Source: Nitratireductor sp. XY-223
GTDB taxonomy: Bacteria; Pseudomonadota; Alphaproteobacteria; Rhizobiales; Rhizobiaceae
Length of the DNA: 64,000 nucleotides
Direction of reading: 5' to 3'
Assembly (NCBI RefSeq): GCF_004959855.1
Contig: NZ_SPNT01000007.1
Location: 186,001-250,000, forward strand
The position numbers and the translations under genes are program-made. Positions 1-8,997 of the stretch are shown one piece after another. The notes beneath the pieces were generated by a model. That model did no database searches, was not told where the DNA came from, and saw only the letters and a list, made by a program, of their open reading frames with translations. Each line of letters starts with the position of its first letter. The stretch's first letter is position 1.

Positions 1-2
1 CC

Positions 3-968
3 GTGGAAGACGATGTCGACGCACTGGGCGAGCCCGCCGACTGGCTGGCGGAGCGCAAATGGGACGGCATCCGCGGACAGGTGATCGTGCGCAACGGCGA
101 GGTCTTCGTCTGGTCGCGCGGCGAGGAACTGGTGACGGACCGGTTCCCGGAGTTCCATGCGCTGGCGGAGCTGTTGCCCGACGGTACGGTCCTCGACGGC
201 GAAATCCTGCCGTGGCGCGACGGCCGACCCATGGATTTCCAGTCCCTGCAGACCCGCATCGGGCGCAAGACGGTCGGCAAGAAGCTGCTGAAGGACGCGC
301 CGGTCATCCTCATGGCCTATGACGTCATGGAGGACCGGGGCGTCGATATCAGGGAAATCCCTTTTGAGACACGCCGGGCGCGCCTGGAGGAGATCGTCGC
401 AGACGCGGCCGCGCCGGTGCTGCACCTGTCTCCGATGCTGGAATTCGATGACTGGCAGTCCCTGTCGGCCGAACGCGAACAGTCGCGCGCCCATGCCAGC
501 GAAGGCCTGATGCTGAAACGCAGGAGCAGCGTCTACCATACAGGACGGCGCAAGGGCGACTGGTTCAAGTGGAAGGTCGATCCGATGACCGTGGATGCGG
601 TGATGATCTATGCCCAGCGCGGGCATGGCCGGCGTGCCAACCTCTACACCGATTTCACCTTCGCCGTGTGGAAGGACGGCGAGCTGGTGCCCTTCACAAA
701 GGCCTATTCGGGTCTGACCGATGCGGAATTCAACGAGATCACCAACTGGGTGCGGCGCAACACGCTGGAGCGGTTCGGGCCGGTGCGGCGCGTCACACCG
801 GTCCTGGTGTTCGAGATCGCCTTTGAAGGCATTCAGAACAGCAAGCGCCACAAGTCAGGCATTGCGCTGCGCTTTCCGCGCATGCGGCGATGGCGCCGCG
901 ACAAGCCCGCCGACGAGGCCGGCACCATCGAAGAGCTGTTCGGGTTTCTTGAGGCAAATGCCGGCTGA
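3..968 (+). CDS. ATP-dependent DNA ligase, 5'-truncated by window edge
   Basis: KWDGIRG matches the KxDGxR nucleotidyltransferase motif; later EGLMLKRRSSVY and DWFKWK ligase motifs; OB-fold-like C-terminus. The start lies outside or at the window edge. Confidence 0.9.
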   Translation: MEDDVDALGEPADWLAERKWDGIRGQVIVRNGEVFVWSRGEELVTDRFPEFHALAELLPDGTVLDGEILPWRDGRPMDFQSLQTRIGRKTVGKKLLKDAPVILMAYDVMEDRGVDIREIPFETRRARLEEIVADAAAPVLHLSPMLEFDDWQSLSAEREQSRAHASEGLMLKRRSSVYHTGRRKGDWFKWKVDPMTVDAVMIYAQRGHGRRANLYTDFTFAVWKDGELVPFTKAYSGLTDAEFNEITNWVRRNTLERFGPVRRVTPVLVFEIAFEGIQNSKRHKSGIALRFPRMRRWRRDKPADEAGTIEELFGFLEANAG

Positions 969-979
969 TGGCATCCGGC

Positions 980-2095
980 TCAATCCGGCAACCGCCGCAC
1001 CGACCCGATATCCGTTTCCCGTCCCGTGCGCGCGGATTCGATGGCGCTGAACGCGAGGGCCAGGCTCCGGAGGTTTCCCGAAGCCGCGTTCAGCGGCTCC
1101 CGATCCTCCTCGATGGCACAGAGCAACTCGCCCATGGCGCCCCGGAATCCGTCGTTGAACCACTGCCCAACCAGTTCGGGAGCGGCCCAGCCTGCTTCCG
1201 TCGTCAGTGTGACCCGTTGCTGGCCGAGGTCGGGGCCGGTGCTCATCAGGCTGCCCTCGGTTCCGGCGATGTAGGTCGTGTCCTGCGGCCCGAAACGCGT
1301 TGCGGCATCGAAAACCAGCGAGGCCTGGCCGTCGTCCAGCCGTACCAGGCACTCGGCCAGCAAAGGCGGCGCCGCCTGCTGGTCCGGCGCGCGCGCATTC
1401 ATCGCGAACACGGAACGCGCGCGCTCGCCCGCAATGCTCACAAGGAAATCGAACCAGTGGATGGCGAAATCATAGAAGACCAGGTCGTCGATCGCCTCGA
1501 ATGCCGTGCCCTTGATCCAGCTGTGATCCCAGTGAATGCCGATATGACAGCTTATCAGGTCGCCGATGATACCGGTCCTCACGGCCTCGCGCATATAGGA
1601 AAGATGGGGCGCCCAGCGGCCGTTCTGGTTGACCGCCAACCTGACACCGTTTTCGCCGGCAAGGCGCACAAGCCGCTCTCCGGTATCGAGATCAAGCACG
1701 AAAGGTTTCTGCGAAAGCACGTTCTTGCCGGCCGCCAGTGCGCTTTCGACGAGCGCCACGCGTTCGGCCGGATGGGGGGTGATATCGACCACCTCGATGG
1801 CGGGATCGGTCAGCACGTCATCGTAACTGTCGGAGGCGATGGCTTCGGGAAAGAACTCGTCGCGCCGGGCAACGGCATGGGCAAGGGTGCGGCTGCAGAT
1901 GATGGCGACATCGAAACCGGCCGTCCGGTAAGCGTCCAGATGCGAGGCGGAAATCCCGCCCGCACCGACAAGGGCGATGCGCGGGCGATAGTCCGACGGG
2001 CGCGGCGGGCGGTAGGCGAGCTCCGGCGCCGCCACCTGCTCCGCCTTCGCTGCGGTCAGGGCATAGGTATCTGTATCGGTCATGTTGTCGGTCAC
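980..2095 (-). CDS. Gfo/Idh/MocA family oxidoreductase
   Basis: N-terminal IALVGAGGISASHLDAYRTAGFDVAIICSR Rossmann motif; NVLSQKPFVLD (EKP-like) motif. Confidence 0.9.
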   Translation of the reverse strand: MTDNMTDTDTYALTAAKAEQVAAPELAYRPPRPSDYRPRIALVGAGGISASHLDAYRTAGFDVAIICSRTLAHAVARRDEFFPEAIASDSYDDVLTDPAIEVVDITPHPAERVALVESALAAGKNVLSQKPFVLDLDTGERLVRLAGENGVRLAVNQNGRWAPHLSYMREAVRTGIIGDLISCHIGIHWDHSWIKGTAFEAIDDLVFYDFAIHWFDFLVSIAGERARSVFAMNARAPDQQAAPPLLAECLVRLDDGQASLVFDAATRFGPQDTTYIAGTEGSLMSTGPDLGQQRVTLTTEAGWAAPELVGQWFNDGFRGAMGELLCAIEEDREPLNAASGNLRSLALAFSAIESARTGRETDIGSVRRLPD

Positions 2096-3168
2096 GGCAC
2101 CAGCCCCAGCGTGCGTTTTTGCTCAGCCGACAGCGCGGCGGTATCGACGATGCGCTGCGCATCGAGGCACAGGGCCGGATCGAGCGGACCGCCGACCGGC
2201 TCGTCGCGCTCGAGGCAGCCGAGCACATATTCGATCGGCCCGCGCCGGCCGGGCGGCAGCGCGTCGACCGGAACGGGCGTCGGCTCCGGCTTGTCCCGGG
2301 TCTGCACGGTGACATGGTCCTCGTAGTCGTAGCTGGCGATCGTGCCTTCCGATCCGACCACGACGAAACCGCATTTCGGCTGCGGCTGTATGGTCCAGGG
2401 ATCGGTGAAAGTGCCCCAGCGCGTCTCCATCTTCGAAAGGCCGTGCGGATAGCGGCAGACGGTGACCGAGTGCTGGTCGACCTCGATGCCGGGCGTCTCG
2501 TCGACGACCGAGGTGACCTCGATCGGAATCCGGCCGTTCTGGAACCAGGTGCCGAGCGTCGCCCCGTAGCCGAGATAGTCCAGCAGGCTGCCGCCGCCGG
2601 AAGCGCGCTTGTACCACCACGATTCCGGCTTCAGCCGCTCCACCTCCTCGGCACTGACCTCCACCTTGTCGGCCAGGTGATAGAGCGGCCCGCGGTTGCC
2701 GTCGTAAAAATGCACCTCGACGAGATCGCCGATGACGCCCTCGTCGATCAGCCGCTTGCATGTGACATGGCTCTCGACCCAGGCAAGCGGCCAGTTGATC
2801 GCCATCTTCATGCCCGTGCCTTCCATGGCGGCGAGCATACGGCGGGCATCGGCAACGGACGCCGCGAAGGGTTTCTCGACCAGGATGTGAACCCGGTGCC
2901 TTGCCAGTTGCTCGACATGGTCGGCGTGCTCGGCGGTTGCGGCGCAAAGGATCGCGAGATCAGGCTTCGTTTGCTCCACACAGGTATCGAGATCGGTGAA
3001 GACCCGCTCCTCTGGGATCGAGAAATCGGCGATCGCCTGGGCCATCCGCTCGCGCGACTTGTCGTAAACGCCGACAATTTCCGCATCCGGATGGTCAAAG
3101 ACCTGGCGCAGCAGATCGCCCATGTGCATGTGATCGAAATTGATGCCCGCAACCCGCCATTTGGTCAT
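2092..3168 (-). CDS. Gfo/Idh/MocA family oxidoreductase
   Basis: HILVEKPFAASVADARRML EKP motif and overall length; 4-bp overlap with the downstream oxidoreductase. Confidence 0.9.
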   Translation of the reverse strand: MTKWRVAGINFDHMHMGDLLRQVFDHPDAEIVGVYDKSRERMAQAIADFSIPEERVFTDLDTCVEQTKPDLAILCAATAEHADHVEQLARHRVHILVEKPFAASVADARRMLAAMEGTGMKMAINWPLAWVESHVTCKRLIDEGVIGDLVEVHFYDGNRGPLYHLADKVEVSAEEVERLKPESWWYKRASGGGSLLDYLGYGATLGTWFQNGRIPIEVTSVVDETPGIEVDQHSVTVCRYPHGLSKMETRWGTFTDPWTIQPQPKCGFVVVGSEGTIASYDYEDHVTVQTRDKPEPTPVPVDALPPGRRGPIEYVLGCLERDEPVGGPLDPALCLDAQRIVDTAALSAEQKRTLGLVP

Positions 3169-3201
3169 TGTTCCTCCCCGGTGACCGGAGCCACCTCAGT
3201 A

Positions 3202-4008
3202 TTATGGTGTCGAAGCGTCGATCGTCTCCAGAAACCGTGAAAGTTCCTGTTCGTCCATTTCAACCAGATGGTTCTTTTCGGGAAATGTCCGGTCGGCGAC
3301 GTCCCGCGCATAGTCGCGAAACGCGGCGATGCGCTCGTTCTGAAGTCGCTTCTGCTGTGCAAAGAAATCCCGGTAAACTTTTGAATGCTTTGGATAATGT
3401 CCGTCGTGGCTGCCGAGGACATCGCAGGCAAAGAGATACTGGGCGTCGCACCCGGCGCCCGCACCCATGGAGATCATCAGCATGGATGTGCGTTTCGAGA
3501 TCGCTTCGGCGACGGCCGGCGGCACCACCTCGATTTCTGCCGCGAATGCGCCCGCCTCTTCCAGCGCCCTTGTCTGCCCCATGACCATCAAGGCGCTGTC
3601 GCAGGTCTTGCCGACGGCCTTGAATCCGCCGGTCCAGGTGCGGCGCGACGGGATGAGGCCGACATGGCCGACCACGGGTATCCCCTCGTCGCGCAGGCGC
3701 CTGACGATTGGCAGGCTGGCGCCGCAGTAAACGGCATTGGCTCCAGCGCTGAGCAGCCTGAAGGAAATGCGAAGATAGTCTTCCTCGGTGACGAAGAGGC
3801 CCGGCTCGAGCCCGCCGACGACAAAGGGCGACGGACAAACCTCGCGAAAGCCGGCCTGGGTGATCAGTTCCGGCGGAACCGACAGCATGTCGATCCTGGC
3901 CTCGTGCGCGGCAGCGGCCTCGTCGAGGCTCTCCACCCGCAGTTTGGTGAGCTGCCGCCGGCCCTTGAGGGCCAGGATATCGGCGACTGTCGGTGCGGCG
4001 TCGTGCAT
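3202..4008 (-). CDS. PanB-like (3-methyl-2-oxobutanoate hydroxymethyltransferase fold) protein, divergent
   Basis: GHVGLIPSRRTWTGGFKAVGKT, EIEVVPPAVAEAISKR, SMGAGAGCD and GHYPKHSKVY match PanB blocks; N-terminal blocks diverge. Confidence 0.75.
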   Translation of the reverse strand: MHDAAPTVADILALKGRRQLTKLRVESLDEAAAAHEARIDMLSVPPELITQAGFREVCPSPFVVGGLEPGLFVTEEDYLRISFRLLSAGANAVYCGASLPIVRRLRDEGIPVVGHVGLIPSRRTWTGGFKAVGKTCDSALMVMGQTRALEEAGAFAAEIEVVPPAVAEAISKRTSMLMISMGAGAGCDAQYLFACDVLGSHDGHYPKHSKVYRDFFAQQKRLQNERIAAFRDYARDVADRTFPEKNHLVEMDEQELSRFLETIDASTP

Positions 4009-4018
4009 CGCGGCTCCC

Positions 4019-5239
4019 CTATGCGGCCAGCAGCGTCTTGAGGCGCCGCCCGGTGGCGGCGAGTGCGGCAGGATCCGGCGTCGCGTTCCTTGCGATCAGC
4101 ATCTGCGCGACCCGCATGTCGCGCGCAAGATCCGACAGTTTCCCGAGGGCCGCGGCGCCGACGAGCCGGCCGCCGTGGTCAAGGTGGAACTGCAGCTGCG
4201 TCTCGTCGGTCAAGATGCGCTCGACCATCGTTTCGCCGAGATCGGGCAGCCCGGCAATCTGCAGATGAAGGTCATACTGCTCCGACCAGAACCACGGGAC
4301 GATGCTTTGCCGCTCATCGGCACCCGCCATGTTGCGCCCGGCCAGCGCGCCCTGCTCGCGGGCGACCTGCCAGCTTTCGAAACGCATCGGCTTGTCGCTG
4401 AATTGCGGATGGATGCTCGCGGCGCAGTCGCCGCAGGCATAGATCGAGGGATCCGAGGTGCGCAGCCTGTCATCGGTGACGATGCCGTTGTCGATCCGCA
4501 ATCCGGCCTTTCGGGCAAGCGCGGTTTCGGGTTCCGCGCCGACACCGCAAACGACGACGTCACCGGAAATGCGCTCGCCATTGTCGAGGATGACGGCCCT
4601 TCTCTCGATACGGCTGAGTGCCGTCCCGAAATGGAAGAGGACGCCGCGACGGGCGTGTTCCAGGCGGATCCGTTCGGCAAGGGCGGACGGCACCGCGCGG
4701 GCGAGCAGCCGTTCCCGGCTTTCCAGAAGCGTAACCCGCCCGCCGAGCTTCACGGCGCTGGCTGCGAGTTCCAGGCCGATGAAACCGCCGCCAACAATGA
4801 TCGCGTGGCCGCCGGCGCCAAGCAGGTGCCGCAACGCCCAGGCATCCTCGAACGAACGCAATGTCAGGGCATATTCGCTGCCCGGCACCTTGAGCAGCCG
4901 TGCCCGCGCCCCGGTCGCCAGCAACAGATTCTCATAAGGTACCGATCCCCCGGACTGGAGCCGGATCAGCTTTCGCTCGGGGCTGATTTCGGCGACCCGG
5001 GTGTTCGGTCTCAGGATAACTCCGAGTTCGGCGAAGCGCTTTGCCTCCGCGCTTGTCCTGGTTCTGGGCGGTTCGGTGTCCGTCAGCAGTTCCTTGGACA
5101 ATGGCGGCCGCTCATAGGGTCCGTGCCGCTCTTCGCCGAACAGCGTGATCGGGCCGGCCCAGCCGGCCTCGCGCAGCGCGACCGCCGCGCAGCCGCCCGC
5201 CTCCCCCGATCCGATGATGATCATTGCCGGTTGTTCCAT
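4019..5239 (-). CDS. FAD-dependent ferredoxin reductase (MocF-like)
   Basis: Two dinucleotide-binding motifs (IIIGSGEAGGCAAVALREAGW, AIIVGGGFIGLELAASAVKLG) and a YACGDCA motif. Confidence 0.85.
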   Translation of the reverse strand: MEQPAMIIIGSGEAGGCAAVALREAGWAGPITLFGEERHGPYERPPLSKELLTDTEPPRTRTSAEAKRFAELGVILRPNTRVAEISPERKLIRLQSGGSVPYENLLLATGARARLLKVPGSEYALTLRSFEDAWALRHLLGAGGHAIIVGGGFIGLELAASAVKLGGRVTLLESRERLLARAVPSALAERIRLEHARRGVLFHFGTALSRIERRAVILDNGERISGDVVVCGVGAEPETALARKAGLRIDNGIVTDDRLRTSDPSIYACGDCAASIHPQFSDKPMRFESWQVAREQGALAGRNMAGADERQSIVPWFWSEQYDLHLQIAGLPDLGETMVERILTDETQLQFHLDHGGRLVGAAALGKLSDLARDMRVAQMLIARNATPDPAALAATGRRLKTLLAA

Positions 5240-5242
5240 CGT

Positions 5243-5560
5243 TCAGTCCGCTTTGATGAACACGCGACCGTCGCGTATCTCGGTCTCGTAGGTTTTCAGG
5301 TCAATGCAGGCCGGCGCGCCCTTTGCCTTGCCGCTGGTGAAATCGAACCGGCCATTGTGCTTCGGACACTCGATGATGGTGTCCATGACCAGCCCGTCGC
5401 ACAGATGCACCTTTTCGTGCGTGCACAGGCCGTCCGTGCAGAAATACCGGTCGTCCAGCGTGCGGTAGAGCGCGTAGGCCTGGCCGCCATGCTCAAATCC
5501 GATAACGTCTTCTTCCTCGATGTCGTCGAGCGCACAGGCGTCGATCCAACGCTCCTCCAA
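5243..5560 (-). CDS. Rieske [2Fe-2S] ferredoxin (MocE-like)
   Basis: CTHEKVHLCDGLVMDTIIECPKH = C-x-H...C-x2-H Rieske ligands. Confidence 0.9.
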   Translation of the reverse strand: MEERWIDACALDDIEEEDVIGFEHGGQAYALYRTLDDRYFCTDGLCTHEKVHLCDGLVMDTIIECPKHNGRFDFTSGKAKGAPACIDLKTYETEIRDGRVFIKAD

Positions 5561-5590
5561 GCCAGCCTCCCTCTTTGTTTCCGGCCCTTC

Positions 5591-6670
5591 TTATTCGGCC
5601 GGTTTGAATTGCGTGCCGTGATTGTACGGCACGGCCTTGGCGCCTTCCGGCAGGACCCTTTCGACAAAATAGGACGGATCGCGCACCTGCCTCAGAAGCG
5701 TCGGGATGATTTCCCGATAGGCGGCGATGGTGCTCGGATAGGGCTCCGGGCAATCGTCCTTGATGAGCTCATGGAGCCGCGGCAGCGCGTGATAGGGCAC
5801 CATCGGAAACATGTGATGCTCGATGTGGTAGTTCATGTTCCAGTAGAGGAACCGGAAGACCGGATTCATATAGATGGTGCGCGAATTCAGCCGGTGATCG
5901 AGCACGTCCTCGGCAAGCCCGGCGTGCTGGGTAACGCCGAAGAACACGGTCAGGAATCCGCCATAGATCGTCGGCAGGCCGATCAGCATCGCCGGGAGGA
6001 TCGATTGCATGACGAGGCAAGCAAGGGCGACGGCCGCCAGGATCGCCAGATAGATGCGGGCGATCAGATAGACCTTCCAGCGCTCCATTTCGGGCACGAA
6101 GGCCTTTTCCTGGTCGCTCATCCGCCCGCCTGCGTGCATGAGGAGCGCCCGCACCGTGTTGAAGCTGCTGCGGATGGCGAGAAGGTTGAGCAGCAGTGTT
6201 TTGATATCGGGCGGCCGCGGCGCGATGATCTCCGGGTCGCGCCCGACAATAATCGTGTCGGTATGATGGCGCGTGTGGCTCCAGCGCCAGATGGTCGGCT
6301 CCCGGAAGATCATGAAGCTCGCGACATAATAGAGCGCGTCGTTCATCCAGCGGGTGCGGAAGGCGGTGCCGTGACCCGTCTCGTGCCAGCGGCTGTCGGA
6401 GGACGAGCCATAAAGGACGCCGTAGACCAGGAAGAACGGCACGCACCACCAGGTGCCCCAGAAGTAGACGCCGCCCGCGCCCGACAGCACCAGGGCGGCG
6501 ATCCAGATCGCCGTGTCGCGCAGCGCCGGACCGTCCGAGCGGCGCATCAGGCCCTTCATCGTCTTGCGGTCGATGGAGCAAGAGTACCACTCCGCAGAGG
6601 CCAGGCCGTTTTTCTCGGCCAGCTCGCTGTCGCGTCCCACAAGGCTGTAATCGCGCGGCGTCGGTTCCAT
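5591..6670 (-). CDS. Membrane fatty-acid-desaturase-type di-iron oxygenase (MocD-like)
   Basis: Histidine boxes HETGHG, HTRHH, HIEHH; several hydrophobic segments; next to Rieske and reductase genes. Confidence 0.85.
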   Translation of the reverse strand: MEPTPRDYSLVGRDSELAEKNGLASAEWYSCSIDRKTMKGLMRRSDGPALRDTAIWIAALVLSGAGGVYFWGTWWCVPFFLVYGVLYGSSSDSRWHETGHGTAFRTRWMNDALYYVASFMIFREPTIWRWSHTRHHTDTIIVGRDPEIIAPRPPDIKTLLLNLLAIRSSFNTVRALLMHAGGRMSDQEKAFVPEMERWKVYLIARIYLAILAAVALACLVMQSILPAMLIGLPTIYGGFLTVFFGVTQHAGLAEDVLDHRLNSRTIYMNPVFRFLYWNMNYHIEHHMFPMVPYHALPRLHELIKDDCPEPYPSTIAAYREIIPTLLRQVRDPSYFVERVLPEGAKAVPYNHGTQFKPAE

Positions 6671-6685
6671 CGGTGCCTATCGTCG

Positions 6686-6822
6686 CCTCAATTTGATGCC
6701 AACTGCGTTAGCTAAGGACCGATTTTGAAGCGTGTCAAGAATAATTGATGCAACTAGTCCTCAATTTGATCTGGAATTCGCAACAATAGTGATGATTCTC
6801 CAATAATTACCTCATTTTGAGG
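6686..6822. promoter_or_regulatory. Divergent promoter region with three CCTCAWTTTGA motif copies (candidate operators)
   Basis: CCTCAATTTGAT at 6686-6697 and 6759-6770; ACCTCATTTTGAGGT perfect dyad at 6809-6823. Confidence 0.5.
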
Positions 6823-6883
6823 TTATCAAGCGTAGAGAAATGCGCTAATACGGTTTGCAGCAAGGAACTGCGGAGGTTTTCGT

Positions 6884-7900
6884 TTGGCAGCGCGACGCCC
6901 GAGACTGAGGGAGATTTCGGAGAAGGCCGGCGTCTCAAAGGCGACCGTCGACCGGGTCATCAACAACCGGGCCGGCGTGCAGGAGCATACACGGCGGCAT
7001 GTGCTGTCCGTCGCGGCGGAACTGGCGGGCGAGAGTCCCGATGCGCGGGCCGACGCAATCACCCTGGACTTCGTCATTCCAGACAGCCGCAACGCGTTCA
7101 TGTCGCAGTTGATCGACGAGCTGGAGGCCCATGCGCGCCGCCGCAAGGATGTGCGGGTTGCCATTCATCACCTGGCGAATATCGATGCCGAGGACGTTGC
7201 CGCCACCCTGGACCGCCTTGCCGAAACCAGCACCGCCATCGGACTGATCGCGCTCGACCATCACAGGGTGCGCGCGACCGTGCGCCGGCTGTGCGAGCGC
7301 GGCATTGCTATCGCGACGATCGCATCCGACATCAGAAACGTTCCGCGGACCTTTTATGCCGGCGTCGACAACCGGGCGGCCGGGCGGCTGGCCGGCCACC
7401 TGACCGGGCGACTGCTGTGCAAGGAGACGGCAAATGTGGCGCTGATCCTCGGCGCGCGCGCCTATCACGGCCACGAGGAACGGGAGATGGGATTTCGCAG
7501 CGTGCTGCGCGAACGTTTCAGCGGCCTGACAATCGTTGCGGAACGCGAGATCCACGAGAATGTGGATATCGCTTACCGGGAAACCGCCGCCATCCTCAAA
7601 GCGCAGCCGGACCTTGACGCCATCTACTGTATCGGAGCCGGCCAGCCCGGCGTCGCACGGGCATTGATTGACAATGGCCGCGCCGGTTCGGTCGTTTTCG
7701 TTGCCCATGGCCTGTCGGCCGACACGCGCGGCTATCTGATGGACGGCGTCATGGACGCCGTCATCGACGAGGATACTTCGGTTATCGCCGAACAGGTGAT
7801 CGAGAGGCTTGTCGCCGGGCAGAACGGCCTCGCGCCGGAACGGATGCCGGCCATTCGCATCCAGGCGATCTTTCCCGAGAACATTCCGGTGGAGCCATGA
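6884..7900 (+). CDS. LacI family transcriptional regulator (TTG start)
   Basis: LREISEKAGVSKATVDRVINNRAGVQ HTH; periplasmic-binding-like effector domain; GGAGG upstream of the TTG. Confidence 0.9.
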   Translation: MAARRPRLREISEKAGVSKATVDRVINNRAGVQEHTRRHVLSVAAELAGESPDARADAITLDFVIPDSRNAFMSQLIDELEAHARRRKDVRVAIHHLANIDAEDVAATLDRLAETSTAIGLIALDHHRVRATVRRLCERGIAIATIASDIRNVPRTFYAGVDNRAAGRLAGHLTGRLLCKETANVALILGARAYHGHEEREMGFRSVLRERFSGLTIVAEREIHENVDIAYRETAAILKAQPDLDAIYCIGAGQPGVARALIDNGRAGSVVFVAHGLSADTRGYLMDGVMDAVIDEDTSVIAEQVIERLVAGQNGLAPERMPAIRIQAIFPENIPVEP

Positions 7901-8994
7901 GACCCGGCCTGGAACGGATTGCGGTCAGCGGGATGGCGATCCAGTTCGATCCGCAGGGCGGCCGCATTGACGAGATGGTCATTGAACCGTCTCCGGGCGC
8001 GGCGGCGCTGCGACCGCTTCACAAGGCACCCTGGGCGGCAACGGATGAAGGCCTGCCGGACATAGTCGACCTGGTCGAGCGGCGGCTGGCCGGCGACTTT
8101 TTCTGCGCGCCGTTCGGCAAGCAGCCCGGAACGCCGATCCACGGCTGGACGGCCAACGGTCGCTGGCTGGCGACGGGCAAGGAAATCCGAACCGACGGCT
8201 GTCTCACCGCAAGTTACCGCCTTCAGGAAGAGGTTCAGGGCGCCGAGGTCATCAAGGAGCTGTCGCTTCGCCCCGGCCACCCCTTCCTCTACCAGCGTCA
8301 CCGGTTCCGCGGCGGACAGGGTCATCTGCCCGTCGGTCACCACGCCATGATCCGGGTCCCCGGCGGCGCCCGCCTGAGCTTCTCGGAAAAACGCTTCTGC
8401 GTGACGCCGAACGACGCGCCCGAACCCGATCCGCAGCGTGGCCGGTCCTTGCTTGCCTATCCGCAGCGCTCCGGATCACTGGCGCAGATCAAGATGGCGG
8501 ACGGCACTATCCGCGATGCCGCCACATACCCGTTCGAAAGCGGCCACGAGGATACGGTCGTCCTGGCCGAGGCGGATGCGGCGATCGGCTGGTCGGCAGC
8601 GCTCGCCAAAAAGGACGGCTTTCTGTTCTTTGCGCTCAAGGATGCGCGGCGCCTGCCGGAAACCGTCTTGTGGATGAGCAATGGCGGACGCAGTTACGCA
8701 CCCTGGCTCGGCCGGCACACATGCGTGCTCGGCATCGAGGAGACGGCCACGGGCTGTCACGCCAGCGGGCGTTTCGAAAGCACCGGCGCGTTGTCGCCGC
8801 AGGGTCTGGCGACGGGCCTCGTTCTTGATGAGGCCAGGGAAACCGACATCCGCTACGGGTTCGGTGCCCTACCCGCGCCGCAAGGCTGGAGCGAGGTCGC
8901 CGACATAAAAGCGGGACATTCGGACCTTACGATCGTCGATGCGGGCGGGGACAGCATTACCCTGCCCTTCGACTGCGCGTTCTTCGGCTTGTGA
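7897..8994 (+). CDS. Uncharacterized protein, possibly galactose-mutarotase-like fold
   Basis: Complete ORF with ATGA overlap with the lacI-type gene; beta-rich sequence containing LRPGHPFLYQRHRFRGGQGHLPVGHHAMIRVPGG. Confidence 0.6.
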   Translation: MRPGLERIAVSGMAIQFDPQGGRIDEMVIEPSPGAAALRPLHKAPWAATDEGLPDIVDLVERRLAGDFFCAPFGKQPGTPIHGWTANGRWLATGKEIRTDGCLTASYRLQEEVQGAEVIKELSLRPGHPFLYQRHRFRGGQGHLPVGHHAMIRVPGGARLSFSEKRFCVTPNDAPEPDPQRGRSLLAYPQRSGSLAQIKMADGTIRDAATYPFESGHEDTVVLAEADAAIGWSAALAKKDGFLFFALKDARRLPETVLWMSNGGRSYAPWLGRHTCVLGIEETATGCHASGRFESTGALSPQGLATGLVLDEARETDIRYGFGALPAPQGWSEVADIKAGHSDLTIVDAGGDSITLPFDCAFFGL

Positions 8995-8997
8995 CGG

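Noticed and set aside
3788-6715. 975-aa + strand ORF
   Set aside because: Lies antisense to the PanB-like, reductase, Rieske and desaturase genes, all with clear family motifs. Sequence is Arg/His/Asp-rich shadow coding typical of high-GC DNA.
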